The notes under the pieces were generated by a model. That model was not told the DNA's origin. It worked only from the letters and a program-made list of their open reading frames with translations, and searched no databases. Positions 8,128 through 15,525 of a stretch of DNA of 28,098 nt are shown here, one piece after another. The position numbers and the translations under genes are program-made. Source of the DNA: Gammaproteobacteria bacterium (GTDB lineage: Bacteria > Pseudomonadota > Gammaproteobacteria > Steroidobacterales > Rariloculaceae); the NCBI GenBank assembly GCA_004357505.1, contig SMWC01000053.1:1-28098 (forward strand). Reading direction: 5' to 3'. Position 1 is the stretch's first letter. Each line of letters starts with the position of its first letter.

Positions 8128-8685
8128 ATGCGGACTCTGCAAGACCACTTCCTCATAGCGATGCCGGCGATGGGCGACCCGAATTTCAACGGGACCGTGA
8201 CCTATCTGTGCCAGCATTCGGAGCAGGGCGCGCTCGGCATCATCATTAATCGGCCGTTGGACATTCAGCTGGGAGAGGTTTTCCGGCAACACGCTTTCGA
8301 AATCCTGGACGACGAGCAAGCAAACCAGCCGGTGATGGGTGGCGGTCCTGTGCAACCGGGTGTGGGCTTTGTGTTGCACCAGTCCGAGGATGACTACGAG
8401 TCGACGCTCGAAATCACCGGCGCAGAGATTAAGGTAACGGTGTCTAAGGATATTTTGAGCGCGATGGCTCGCGGCCAAGGCCCCCAACCTGCATTAGTCG
8501 CGCTCGGTTATGCCGGATGGGATGCGGGGCAACTCGAGTCAGAGCTCGCAGCCAATGTATGGTTAAGCACGCCTGCCGACACTGCGATCATCTTCAACAC
8601 ACCGTTTCAGAAACGCTGGGCAGCTGCAGCTGCTTTGCTTGGAGTGGATATCAGCCAGCTGTCAAGCTACGCGGGACATGCCTGA
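8128..8685 (+). CDS. yqgE: YqgE/AlgH family protein
   Basis: This protein of 185 residues belongs to the widely conserved YqgE/AlgH (DUF179) family. Its biochemical role is not settled; it was first linked to alginate regulation in Pseudomonas. Family features: HFLIAMPAMGDPNF at the N-terminus, VTYLCQHSEQGALGIIINRP, GGPVQPGVGFVLH, and the C-terminal ALGYAGWDAGQLESEL followed by NTPFQKRW. An open frame extends to 8008, but the ATG at 8128, with AAGAGGG five bases upstream, gives the standard family N-terminus. It is followed at once by ruvX/yqgF, the usual partner across the gammaproteobacteria. Confidence 0.93.
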   Translation: MRTLQDHFLIAMPAMGDPNFNGTVTYLCQHSEQGALGIIINRPLDIQLGEVFRQHAFEILDDEQANQPVMGGGPVQPGVGFVLHQSEDDYESTLEITGAEIKVTVSKDILSAMARGQGPQPALVALGYAGWDAGQLESELAANVWLSTPADTAIIFNTPFQKRWAAAAALLGVDISQLSSYAGHA

Positions 8686-8706
8686 ACCAACCGGCGGGAC
8701 GCGCCG

Positions 8707-9171
8707 GTGACCGGCGATCGGAGTCCAGACATTCTCCTCGCTTTTGATTTTGGCTTTCGGCGAATCGGCATCGCCAGCGCCAACTTACGGACCCGCACCG
8801 CATCGCCTCTCACCACGTTGACCGTCAGCGGGAAACTTCCCTGGGCTGACCTGGACCGGGCGATCGACGACTGGCGGCCGGGGCAGCTCGTGGTCGGGTT
8901 GCCGAACGCCGACCTCGCCCGCGAAGTGGCCGAGCGAGCAGAGGAATTTATGACCGCACTTCGACAACGCTACGATCTGCCGGTAGCCGCGGTGGATGAA
9001 TCGCTAACGTCGCGGGCTGCCCGCGCAGAGCTTAAGGAAGCTCGACGGTCGGGGTTGCTGCAGACACGCGTGCGAAAAGGAAAGGTCGACAGCCAGGCTG
9101 CCTGCCTGATCGCCGAGCAATGGATGCGTGGATGTGAGCGCAGCGGCGATAGCCACGGAAGAACTCGTTGA
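8707..9171 (+). CDS. ruvX: RuvX/YqgF, putative Holliday-junction resolvase / pre-16S rRNA nuclease
   Basis: This RNase H-fold nuclease has 154 residues. The E. coli homologue processes the 5' end of pre-16S rRNA. The catalytic acids are visible: Asp14 in AFDFGFRRIG, Glu98 in AAVDESLTS, and Asp128 in KVDSQAACLIAEQW. VVGLP is also present around 62-66. The GTG start at 8707 has a GGCGGGA stretch just upstream. It follows yqgE by 21 bases, and its stop overlaps the start of the PyrK-like gene (TTGA). Confidence 0.92.
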   Translation: MTGDRSPDILLAFDFGFRRIGIASANLRTRTASPLTTLTVSGKLPWADLDRAIDDWRPGQLVVGLPNADLAREVAERAEEFMTALRQRYDLPVAAVDESLTSRAARAELKEARRSGLLQTRVRKGKVDSQAACLIAEQWMRGCERSGDSHGRTR

Positions 9172-10097
9172 GTCACGCGGAGAATAGGGACACGATTTGT
9201 CTCGAGGAAGCACAGATACTCTCCCAGATTGCGTATCCGGGCGACCAGTATATTGTCCGTCTGCAGGCACCCCGCTGCGCCCTGCGCGCCAGTCCAGGAA
9301 GTTTCGCTCACCTGACGTGCGATCCGACGACACCGATGCGGCGGCCGTTGTCTATCATGCGGGCTAACGCCGATCAGGGCTGGCTCGAATTTCTTTATAA
9401 GCCCGTAGGTCGTGGGCTGGCACAGCTTGCGAACAGAACGATTGGCGAGAGCGTCAGCGTGCTCGGCCCGATCGGACACGGTTTCGTGCCCGATCCCGGA
9501 AGACCGGTCATACTGGCAATCGGTGGTGGAGTCGGAATTCCGCCGATATTCTTTCTAGCGGAGCGGCTCAAAGATGACCCGAGCGTCGAGCTTCTCGTAT
9601 TAATGGGATCCGAGGTTCCGTTTCCATTCGAACTCGGGAAGTCGAGTCGGGTCTTGGACGGAATTCCCGGTGACGTTACCGCGACCATAGCCAGTCTGGA
9701 GGATTGGGGTATCGCGTCACGACTCGCCAGCAGCGCCGGCTACGCCGGCTGCTACGAAGGCATGGTCACGGATTTAGCACGCAGCTGGCTGGCGACATTT
9801 CCCCTGAGGCGACTGGACGAAGTACAGATCGTCAGCTGCGGGCCGCTGCCGATGCTCGCAGCAACGGCGGCGCTTGCCGAGGAATACGGCTTACCGTGCC
9901 AGGTCGCCGTAGAGGAATTCATGGCCTGCGGAGTTGGGGGCTGTGCCGGATGTACCATTCTCGTTCGAACTCCGGCCGGACCGGCAATGAAACGAGTGTG
10001 TGTCGATGGGCCGGTGTTCGAGGTACAGGACGTATTCCTGCTGCAGCAGGGGCGGCCGGTCACGCAGCGATCGAGAACGTCGTCTAACCGAAGTTGA
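9168..10097 (+). CDS. PyrK-like FAD/[2Fe-2S] oxidoreductase (dihydroorotate dehydrogenase electron-transfer subunit family)
   Basis: This protein of 309 residues has the ferredoxin-reductase layout. There is a beta-barrel flavin domain with RRPLS at 58-62 (flavin-binding RxxS type) and a nucleotide-binding domain with LAIGGGVGIPPIFFLAERL from about 117. A C-terminal [2Fe-2S] site follows, with cysteines at 254, 259, 262 and 278 (CGVGGCAGC then RVCVDGPVF). This is the PyrK pattern, in which the subunit passes electrons from class 1B dihydroorotate dehydrogenase to NAD. No pyrD-type subunit is nearby, and it is longer than the usual PyrK of about 260 residues, so the true partner is open. A hydrogenase or sulfide-dehydrogenase gamma-type role is an alternative. 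The TTG start overlaps the ruvX stop, with GGAAGA upstream. The last 14 bases overlap the 3' end of the convergent PilU-like gene. Confidence 0.8.
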   Translation: MSHAENRDTICLEEAQILSQIAYPGDQYIVRLQAPRCALRASPGSFAHLTCDPTTPMRRPLSIMRANADQGWLEFLYKPVGRGLAQLANRTIGESVSVLGPIGHGFVPDPGRPVILAIGGGVGIPPIFFLAERLKDDPSVELLVLMGSEVPFPFELGKSSRVLDGIPGDVTATIASLEDWGIASRLASSAGYAGCYEGMVTDLARSWLATFPLRRLDEVQIVSCGPLPMLAATAALAEEYGLPCQVAVEEFMACGVGGCAGCTILVRTPAGPAMKRVCVDGPVFEVQDVFLLQQGRPVTQRSRTSSNRS

Positions 10098-11139
10098 TCT
10101 TAGCTTCCAGGTTGGCACGGGAGTCCGCATGCACCAGTGCTTCTTCCATGCTGACTCTACCGTCCCGGTAGAGCTCTAACAGCGCGTCGTCGAAGCACTG
10201 CATGCCTGGTTCAGTAGTATTTTTGAAAGCCTCTTTGACCCCGCTAACATCCCCTTTAAGCATCAACTCGGAAATATGGGGGGTGTTCAGCATGATCTCC
10301 ACGGCCGCTACACGATCGCCATCCTTACTCCTAACCAGCCGTTGAGAGATGATGGCGCGCAAATACTGAGACAGATCCATGAAGACCTGCCGGTGCTGCT
10401 CATGCGGATACATATTGATGATACGGTCCAGAGTCTCCGGTGAATTATTGGCATGTAGCGTTGCGATCGCCAGATGCCCAGTGCCTGCAAGATCGATTGT
10501 CGCCTGCATCGTCTCACGGTCTCTGATTTCGCCGATCAGAATCACATCCGCCGCCTCCCGCATGACGCTCCTCAATGCGCGCGAATAGGATCGTGTGTCC
10601 AAGCCGACTTCACGCTGATCGATGATGGACTTCTTATTGGGGTGGAGAAACTCGATCGGGTCCTCGATTGTGACGATATGGGACGCGGAGTGGTTGTTGC
10701 GATGGCCGATCATCGCTGCGATGGTCGTAGACTTTCCCGAACCGTTGGCACCGACCATCAAGATCATACCCCTGCGCAGCATGATGAGTTCCTTCATACT
10801 CTCCGGCATACCCAGTTCTTCCAATACGGGGATCTTGGGCGAGACAAAGCGAAGAACCATGCCGATATTGCCGCGTTGATGAAACACGTTGACGCGAAAA
10901 CGGCCGATCTCAGGCTCCGAAATCGCGAAGTCGATCTCCAGCTCCCGGGTGAATTCCTCAAGCTGTTCCTCATTCATCAGCTCCAATGCTGCCTGCCGAA
11001 CCATTTTTGGCGTCAATTCCATCTGGTTTACCGGCTGAAGCCTGCCGTCGATCTTGATCATGACCGGAGCGTACGTGGTGAAGAAGAGATCCGAAGCCTT
11101 TTTATCTGCCATCAACTTGAAAAGTGGCTTGACGTTCAT
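10084..11139 (-). CDS. Third PilT/PilU-family retraction ATPase (PilU-like)
   Basis: This protein of 351 residues belongs to the hexameric secretion-type ATPases that drive pilus disassembly. Domain layout: an N-terminal PAS-like half (SDLFFTTYAPVMIKIDG) and a RecA-like half with Walker A GANGSGKST at 130-138. The Asp box is IVTIEDPIEFLH, Walker B ADVILIGEIRDRET, and the His box IATLHANN. The C-terminal motif reads TPHISELMLKGD, not the AIRNLIRE of PilT, so it groups with PilU, but PilU itself is the gene just upstream. Walker A is unusual in having AN where GPTGSGKST is normal, while the catalytic GSGKST is intact. It lies 32 bases downstream of pilU on the same strand, so co-transcription is likely. 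The 3' end overlaps the PyrK-like gene on the other strand. Confidence 0.88.
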   Translation of the reverse strand: MNVKPLFKLMADKKASDLFFTTYAPVMIKIDGRLQPVNQMELTPKMVRQAALELMNEEQLEEFTRELEIDFAISEPEIGRFRVNVFHQRGNIGMVLRFVSPKIPVLEELGMPESMKELIMLRRGMILMVGANGSGKSTTIAAMIGHRNNHSASHIVTIEDPIEFLHPNKKSIIDQREVGLDTRSYSRALRSVMREAADVILIGEIRDRETMQATIDLAGTGHLAIATLHANNSPETLDRIINMYPHEQHRQVFMDLSQYLRAIISQRLVRSKDGDRVAAVEIMLNTPHISELMLKGDVSGVKEAFKNTTEPGMQCFDDALLELYRDGRVSMEEALVHADSRANLEAKINFG

Positions 11140-11171
11140 AGCGACTGATTAAAAGCGCGCAGATCAGCTGA

Positions 11172-12332
11172 TTAGTAGAGAGTGGCTTTTTCGGGGTCGT
11201 CAAGAAGCTTGAGACTCTGCGTGGCGCCGGTTACCGCAGATGTGTCTCGTTTACCCCCAAGCTTGATCTTGAGCCTGAGTTCGTTCATTGAGTCGGCGTT
11301 ATGCAACGCCTCTTCGTAGGAGATAACGCCATCATCGAAGAGACGGAAGAGGTCCTGATCGAACGTCTGCATACCCAGCCGATTCGACTTCGCCATAACT
11401 TCTTTGATCTTCGCAACCTCGCCACGGAAGATCAAATCATTGATCAATGGGGATGCGAGCATAATTTCCATCGCAGCCACACGGCCGACTCCGCTCTCTC
11501 TGGGAATTAGACGCTGAGAGATCATCGCCTGCAGGTTGAGGGAGAGATCCATCAGCAGCTGATGTCGACGTTCTTCTGGAAAGAAGTTGATGATTCGATC
11601 TAGTGCCTGGTTGGCGCTGTTGGCGTGCAGGGTCGCAACGCACAGATGTCCGGTCTCGGCAAATTGTATTCCGTACTGCATCGTCTCACGGTCACGTATC
11701 TCGCCGATCATTATCACGTCCGGTGCTTGACGCAGAGTATTCTTCAGCGCAGCGAGCCAATTTTCGGTGTCCACGCCTACCTCCCGGTGCGTCACGACAC
11801 AGCCGCCGTGCGGATGCACGAACTCCACCGGATCTTCGATGGTAATGATGTGGCCCTTTGAATTCGCATTCCGATGCCCGATCATCGCGGCCAGGGTGGT
11901 CGATTTACCGGACCCGGTACCACCTACCACCAGACAAAGGCCGCGCTTGACCATGGCGACTTCCTTGAGCTGAGACGGCAGCTCGAGTTCGTCGAAAGTA
12001 GGAATCTTCGTCTTGATGGTGCGCAACACAGCACCGACGTGACCTTGGGCGATAAATGCACTGACGCGAAATCGGCCAATGCCCTGAGGCGCTATCGCAA
12101 AATTGGCTTCCTTGGTCGCATCAAATTCTCGCGCCTGCTTGTCGTTCATGATCGAACGCACGATCAGCGAGCTCTGCTCGGGAGTCAGGGGTTTCTCAGC
12201 AAAAGGCTGAATCAGGCCATCGACTTTTATCGCCGGCGGAAAATGAGCCGTGATGAAAAGGTCGGAACCATCAATCTCGACCATTTTTTTGAGAAGATTT
12301 TGGGTAAGACGAATTGCTTGGTCGCGTTCCAT
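11172..12332 (-). CDS. pilU: PilU, type IV pilus retraction ATPase
   Basis: This protein of 386 residues is the accessory retraction motor that works with PilT at the cytoplasmic base of the pilus. Features: SDLFITAHFPPAIKVDG at the N-terminus, Walker A GGTGSGKST at 137-145, IITIEDPVEFVH (Asp box), QAPDVIMIGEIRDRET (Walker B), and CVATLHANSANQALDRII (His box). The C-terminal core SPLINDLIFRGE lacks the PilT retraction motif, and a tail follows after LRLKIKLG, as in PilU. The ATG at 12332 has AAGGAG about nine bases upstream. The length and the order downstream of pilT match the Pseudomonas pilTU locus. Confidence 0.94.
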   Translation of the reverse strand: MERDQAIRLTQNLLKKMVEIDGSDLFITAHFPPAIKVDGLIQPFAEKPLTPEQSSLIVRSIMNDKQAREFDATKEANFAIAPQGIGRFRVSAFIAQGHVGAVLRTIKTKIPTFDELELPSQLKEVAMVKRGLCLVVGGTGSGKSTTLAAMIGHRNANSKGHIITIEDPVEFVHPHGGCVVTHREVGVDTENWLAALKNTLRQAPDVIMIGEIRDRETMQYGIQFAETGHLCVATLHANSANQALDRIINFFPEERRHQLLMDLSLNLQAMISQRLIPRESGVGRVAAMEIMLASPLINDLIFRGEVAKIKEVMAKSNRLGMQTFDQDLFRLFDDGVISYEEALHNADSMNELRLKIKLGGKRDTSAVTGATQSLKLLDDPEKATLY

Positions 12333-12360
12333 CGCAACCTACTCCTTTTCTAGCGCTACG

Positions 12361-13404
12361 CTAGAAGCTCTCCTTGTTGACGGCTCGGTATCGGGCTTCT
12401 TCCTTCGTGATAAAACCCTGCTTCATGAGATCCTGAAGATTCTGATCCAGGGTCTGCATACCTTGCGCTTGCCCGGTCTGAATTGTCGAATACATCTGAG
12501 CGATCTTGCCCTCGCGAATAAGATTTCGTATCGCAGGCGTACCGATCATAATCTCATGGGCCGCGATGCGGCCGCCGCCCGTTCGCTTGAGAAGTGTCTG
12601 TGAGATGACCGCACGCAAGGACTCTGAGAGCATGCTTCGTACCATCTCTTTCTCCTCGCCTGGAAATACGTCCACGATGCGGTCGACAGTTTTCGCGGCG
12701 GAGCTCGTGTGCAGAGTTCCGAACACCAAATGACCTGTTTCCGCTGCCGTGAGTGCCAACCTAATGGTCTCGAGATCCCGCATTTCGCCCAGTAGGATGA
12801 CGTCCGGATCTTCGCGAAGCGCAGAACGTAGCGCTTGACTGAAACCGAGAGTATCGCGATGCACCTCGCGCTGATTGATCAGAGATTTTTTGCTCTCATG
12901 CACGAACTCGATGGGGTCCTCGATAGTGAGTATGTGGTTGGGCTTGGTATCGTTGACGTAGTCGATCATGGCCGCAAGCGTAGTGGACTTGCCCGACCCG
13001 GTCGGACCCGTGACGAGGACGAGGCCACGAGGATGCATCGAGATATCCTTGAAGATGCGTGGACAGCCCAGGTCCTCTAACGTCAGAATCTTCGATGGGA
13101 TCGTTCTGAATACGGCTGCACAACCGCGATTTTGATTGAATGCGTTGACTCTGAAACGAGCCAGGTTAGGAATTTCGAATGAGAAATCAGTTTCAAGGAA
13201 TTCTTCGAACTCTTTACGCTGCCTATCGTTCATGATGTCATACACCATGCTGTGCACCAGCTTGTGCTGCAGCGCTGGCATATTGATTCGCTTGACGTCT
13301 CCGTCGACCCGGATAATAGGGGGCACGCCTGCCGACAGATGCAGATCCGACGCATTGTTTTTGACAGCAAACGTGAGTAGCTGAGCGATATCTACGGCTT
13401 CCAT
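12361..13404 (-). CDS. pilT: PilT, type IV pilus retraction ATPase
   Basis: This hexameric ATPase of 347 residues powers pilus retraction and twitching. It is canonical throughout: ASDLHLSAGVPPIIRVDGD at the N-terminus, Walker A GPTGSGKST at 133-141, ILTIEDPIEFVHE (Asp box), DPDVILLGEMRDLET (Walker B), and FGTLHTSSAAKTVDRI (His box). The PilT-specific AIRNLIREGK motif is present near residue 285. The ATG at 13404 has AAGGGAG five bases upstream. It is the first gene of a pilT-pilU-pilU-like run and is divergent from yggS, as in Pseudomonas. Confidence 0.97.
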   Translation of the reverse strand: MEAVDIAQLLTFAVKNNASDLHLSAGVPPIIRVDGDVKRINMPALQHKLVHSMVYDIMNDRQRKEFEEFLETDFSFEIPNLARFRVNAFNQNRGCAAVFRTIPSKILTLEDLGCPRIFKDISMHPRGLVLVTGPTGSGKSTTLAAMIDYVNDTKPNHILTIEDPIEFVHESKKSLINQREVHRDTLGFSQALRSALREDPDVILLGEMRDLETIRLALTAAETGHLVFGTLHTSSAAKTVDRIVDVFPGEEKEMVRSMLSESLRAVISQTLLKRTGGGRIAAHEIMIGTPAIRNLIREGKIAQMYSTIQTGQAQGMQTLDQNLQDLMKQGFITKEEARYRAVNKESF

Positions 13405-13490
13405 AAAGCTCCCTTTACACTGTTAGACTCGAGCCCCGGTTACGGCTATGGCGATGCTGGATATCCTATAGGCTAGAGCCAATTCAAAGC

Positions 13491-14198
13491 GTGACTGAAA
13501 TCACGGACCACATTGCAGAAACGCTCGAACGGGTTCGATTAGCGCAATTTGCGGCCGGCCGAACCGTCGACGAGGTCACAGTTCTAGCCGTCAGCAAACA
13601 GCAACCCGTGGCGGCGATCCGGGCTGCCTACCAGGCCGGCCTGTGGAACTTCGGTGAGAACTTCCTCCAGGAGGCGATCGTCAAGCTCAAGGAGCTTGAG
13701 GCCCTGGACATCACCTGGCACTTTATCGGTCGGATTCAGTCCAACAAGACACGTGATATAGCCGAGCTGTTTCAGTGGGTTCACACGGTAGATCGCCTGA
13801 AGATCGCCGCCCGGCTCAACGACCAGCGCCCCCATTTTTCTCCGCCCTTGAATGTTTGTATACAGGTAAATCAGGCCGGGGAAGCGCAAAAAGGGGGGGT
13901 AAAAGAGTCTGAGGTAGCCGATCTTGCCCGCGCGGTGATGTCACTACCACGACTACGCTTACGTGGCCTGATGACGCTGCCTCCGACGACTCCGGATCCG
14001 CAGACCAACACACCCTTATTCGCCCGTCTGAATAGGCTCAAGGAAGTCCTGATCGAAGCTGGCATTCCTCTCGACACTTTATCGATGGGTATGTCAGCGG
14101 ACCTCGAGGTAGCAATAGGTCAAGGCAGCACCATCGTGCGAATCGGCACGGCGATATTCGGCCCAAGAAACAGTATTCAACGCGAGCAGGGGGACTAG
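13491..14198 (+). CDS. yggS: YggS/PLPBP family pyridoxal-phosphate homeostasis protein
   Basis: This single-domain, alanine-racemase-fold protein has 235 residues. It binds pyridoxal 5'-phosphate and affects vitamin B6 and amino-acid balance; no enzyme activity is known for the family. The cofactor lysine is Lys36 in LAVSKQQP. Other motifs: WNFGENFLQEA, ITWHFIGRIQSNK, HTVDRLK, LRGLMTLPP, LSMGMSADLEVAIGQGSTIVRIGTAIFG (split here: SMGMSADLEVAI and VRIGTAIFG). The GTG start is weakly supported by a distant AGAG. The neighbour proC, which lies next in Pseudomonas, is missing, and yggT follows after 59 bases. The 86-base gap to pilT has no promoter I trust. Confidence 0.94.
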   Translation: MTEITDHIAETLERVRLAQFAAGRTVDEVTVLAVSKQQPVAAIRAAYQAGLWNFGENFLQEAIVKLKELEALDITWHFIGRIQSNKTRDIAELFQWVHTVDRLKIAARLNDQRPHFSPPLNVCIQVNQAGEAQKGGVKESEVADLARAVMSLPRLRLRGLMTLPPTTPDPQTNTPLFARLNRLKEVLIEAGIPLDTLSMGMSADLEVAIGQGSTIVRIGTAIFGPRNSIQREQGD

Positions 14199-14257
14199 GA
14201 GCTAGCTCACCATGATATCTTTGCCCACCGGACAATAGGACATACCGAACTTCACCC

Positions 14258-14806
14258 ATGCGCGACTCACTGTTCTTTCTCGTCAGAGTTCTGAGCCATC
14301 TCTATCTTCTGCTCTTCCTGATGCGCTTTATCATGCAATGGATTCGAGCGGACTTTTACAATCCCCTGGCGCAGTTTATCGTCAAAGCGACGAATCCCGT
14401 GATAATGCCCGTGCGCAGAGTTCTACCCGCTACCGCCAGTGTCGATCTGCCGACATTGGTCGTACTGATCGTGATCGAGGTACTTGTGACCTGGCTGCTG
14501 CTTAATATCGCATCGGCCCCCGTGATGTTGAGCGAGTTCGCGGTATACGTCCTACTACGGCTCGTGAGTCTTACGCTGTCGCTATACACTTGGACCATTC
14601 TGGTCTACGTGATTCTCAGCTGGATTAGCCCCGGCGGCGGCTATCATCCGTTGACGATGATCCTTGCTGAGCTCAATGAGCCCGTGCTAAAACCGATTCG
14701 CCGAGTGCTACCGATGATGTCAGGGTTTGATCTGTCACCGATGCTCGCCGTTATTCTGATTCAAGCCGTATCGCTCGCTCTGCCACTGCCCAGCCTCTTA
14801 CGATGA
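14258..14806 (+). CDS. yggT: YggT family membrane protein
   Basis: This integral membrane protein of 182 residues has two YGGT repeats. Each repeat holds two hydrophobic helices followed by a conserved loop: NPLAQFIVKATNPVIMPVRR in the first (LPATASVDLPTL next) and LNEPVLKPIRRVLP with GFDLSP in the second. The family is linked to osmotic tolerance and cell-division-associated functions, but its mechanism is unknown. The ATG at 14258 begins MRDSLFFLVRVL; I see no good ribosome-binding site. The stop overlaps the ATG of a 59-codon ORF (ATGA). Confidence 0.92.
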   Translation: MRDSLFFLVRVLSHLYLLLFLMRFIMQWIRADFYNPLAQFIVKATNPVIMPVRRVLPATASVDLPTLVVLIVIEVLVTWLLLNIASAPVMLSEFAVYVLLRLVSLTLSLYTWTILVYVILSWISPGGGYHPLTMILAELNEPVLKPIRRVLPMMSGFDLSPMLAVILIQAVSLALPLPSLLR

Positions 14807-14982
14807 CACGGTTGTCCCGGCTGCCAGGATCCAAGACACTGTCAATTCAGGCCCTGATTAAAACCGAATGCGCGCCGTTCCGAGGTCGCATTCAGCGTGC
14901 CACAGAAGTCGGTGAAACGTGCTCGTGGAGTGCGCAGCCGGCGCAGATAGTTTCGAGTGACCGGCCTTGGGTTCCTACCTGA
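14803..14982 (+). CDS. Possible small ORF of 59 residues coupled to yggT (uncertain)
   Basis: An ATG overlaps the yggT stop codon (ATGA), and the frame stays open for 59 codons to a TGA. The product is basic and starts MTRLSRLPGSKTLS; it contains TECAPFRGRIQRA and ends RPWVPT. In many gammaproteobacteria yggU (DUF167) follows yggT, but I see no DUF167 motif here. The four-base overlap is the only real support. It may be a chance frame. From 14983 to 15060, before the convergent TerB-like gene, I see nothing, and no strong terminator hairpin. Confidence 0.27.
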   Translation: MTRLSRLPGSKTLSIQALIKTECAPFRGRIQRATEVGETCSWSAQPAQIVSSDRPWVPT

Positions 14983-15060
14983 GGACCTGAAGACGCTGGT
15001 TGAAAAAGGCAGATAGGCTAGTTGTTCGATCAGGCAATTCGTCGTCGGCTGACGCGCTAT

Positions 15061-15525
15061 TCAATCCGTTTGCGTTGCTTTGACGGCGTTGCGAATACGG
15101 ATGAGATCGCTATGAGTGACATAGAGTAATCCGGCGACTTTCCGGACGACATGGTCTTCATGTTTATCCAGGTGGTCGTCCGCGAGGGCTATGCGCCACA
15201 ACATCTCGATCACCGTATGCTTCTCGGCCTCGGACAACCGTTCGTGCAGTACACGAGTGAAATCTTGCAGAGAAACGGAATGATCAGCCTTTTGTTCCGC
15301 CTCCTTGATCAGAAGCAGCGTTTCCTCTTCAGTCAAGTCGAAGTGTGCCTGCAGTTGCCGAATGACGGCCTCGGTCTCCCTGACATCTTCTTCGTAATCA
15401 GCTCGGACTATCTCGATCAGCAACGTCGCGGTCGCCAGACGTAGCGCATGCTCACGGCCTGGAGCGTCCTCCTGATCGGGGTTGATCAGGGTCTTATTAA
15501 AAAGTTCCCGAAGTTGTTTGAGCAT
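15061..15525 (-). CDS. TerB-like (tellurite resistance TerB superfamily) cytoplasmic protein
   Basis: This is an all-helical protein of 154 residues with the TerB-like pattern: LATATLLIEIVRADYEEDVRE in the first half (split: LATATLLIEIVRAD, then ETEAVIRQL), LTEEETLLLI, and later MLWRIALADDHLDKHEDHVVRKVAGLL (split: MLWRIALADDHLDKHED). The ADDHLDKHE acidic motif resembles the metal-binding signature of TerB and DjlA-type domains. The function is not established; a link to stress or membrane processes is only inferred from the family. The ATG at 15525 overlaps the stop of the hydrolase gene upstream (TGATG), so the two are probably translationally coupled. Confidence 0.8.
   Translation of the reverse strand: MLKQLRELFNKTLINPDQEDAPGREHALRLATATLLIEIVRADYEEDVRETEAVIRQLQAHFDLTEEETLLLIKEAEQKADHSVSLQDFTRVLHERLSEAEKHTVIEMLWRIALADDHLDKHEDHVVRKVAGLLYVTHSDLIRIRNAVKATQTD

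Noticed and set aside
7999..8487. 162-codon minus-strand open frame opposite yqgE
   Set aside because: Shadow of yqgE, which has a clear family match and a ribosome-binding site.
10474..11148. 224-codon open frame on the plus strand opposite the PilU-like gene
   Set aside because: Antisense shadow; the other strand encodes complete ATPase motifs.
14803..14982. yggU (DUF167) assignment for the ORF after yggT
   Set aside because: Position fits, but no DUF167-like residues are visible, so no name was given.
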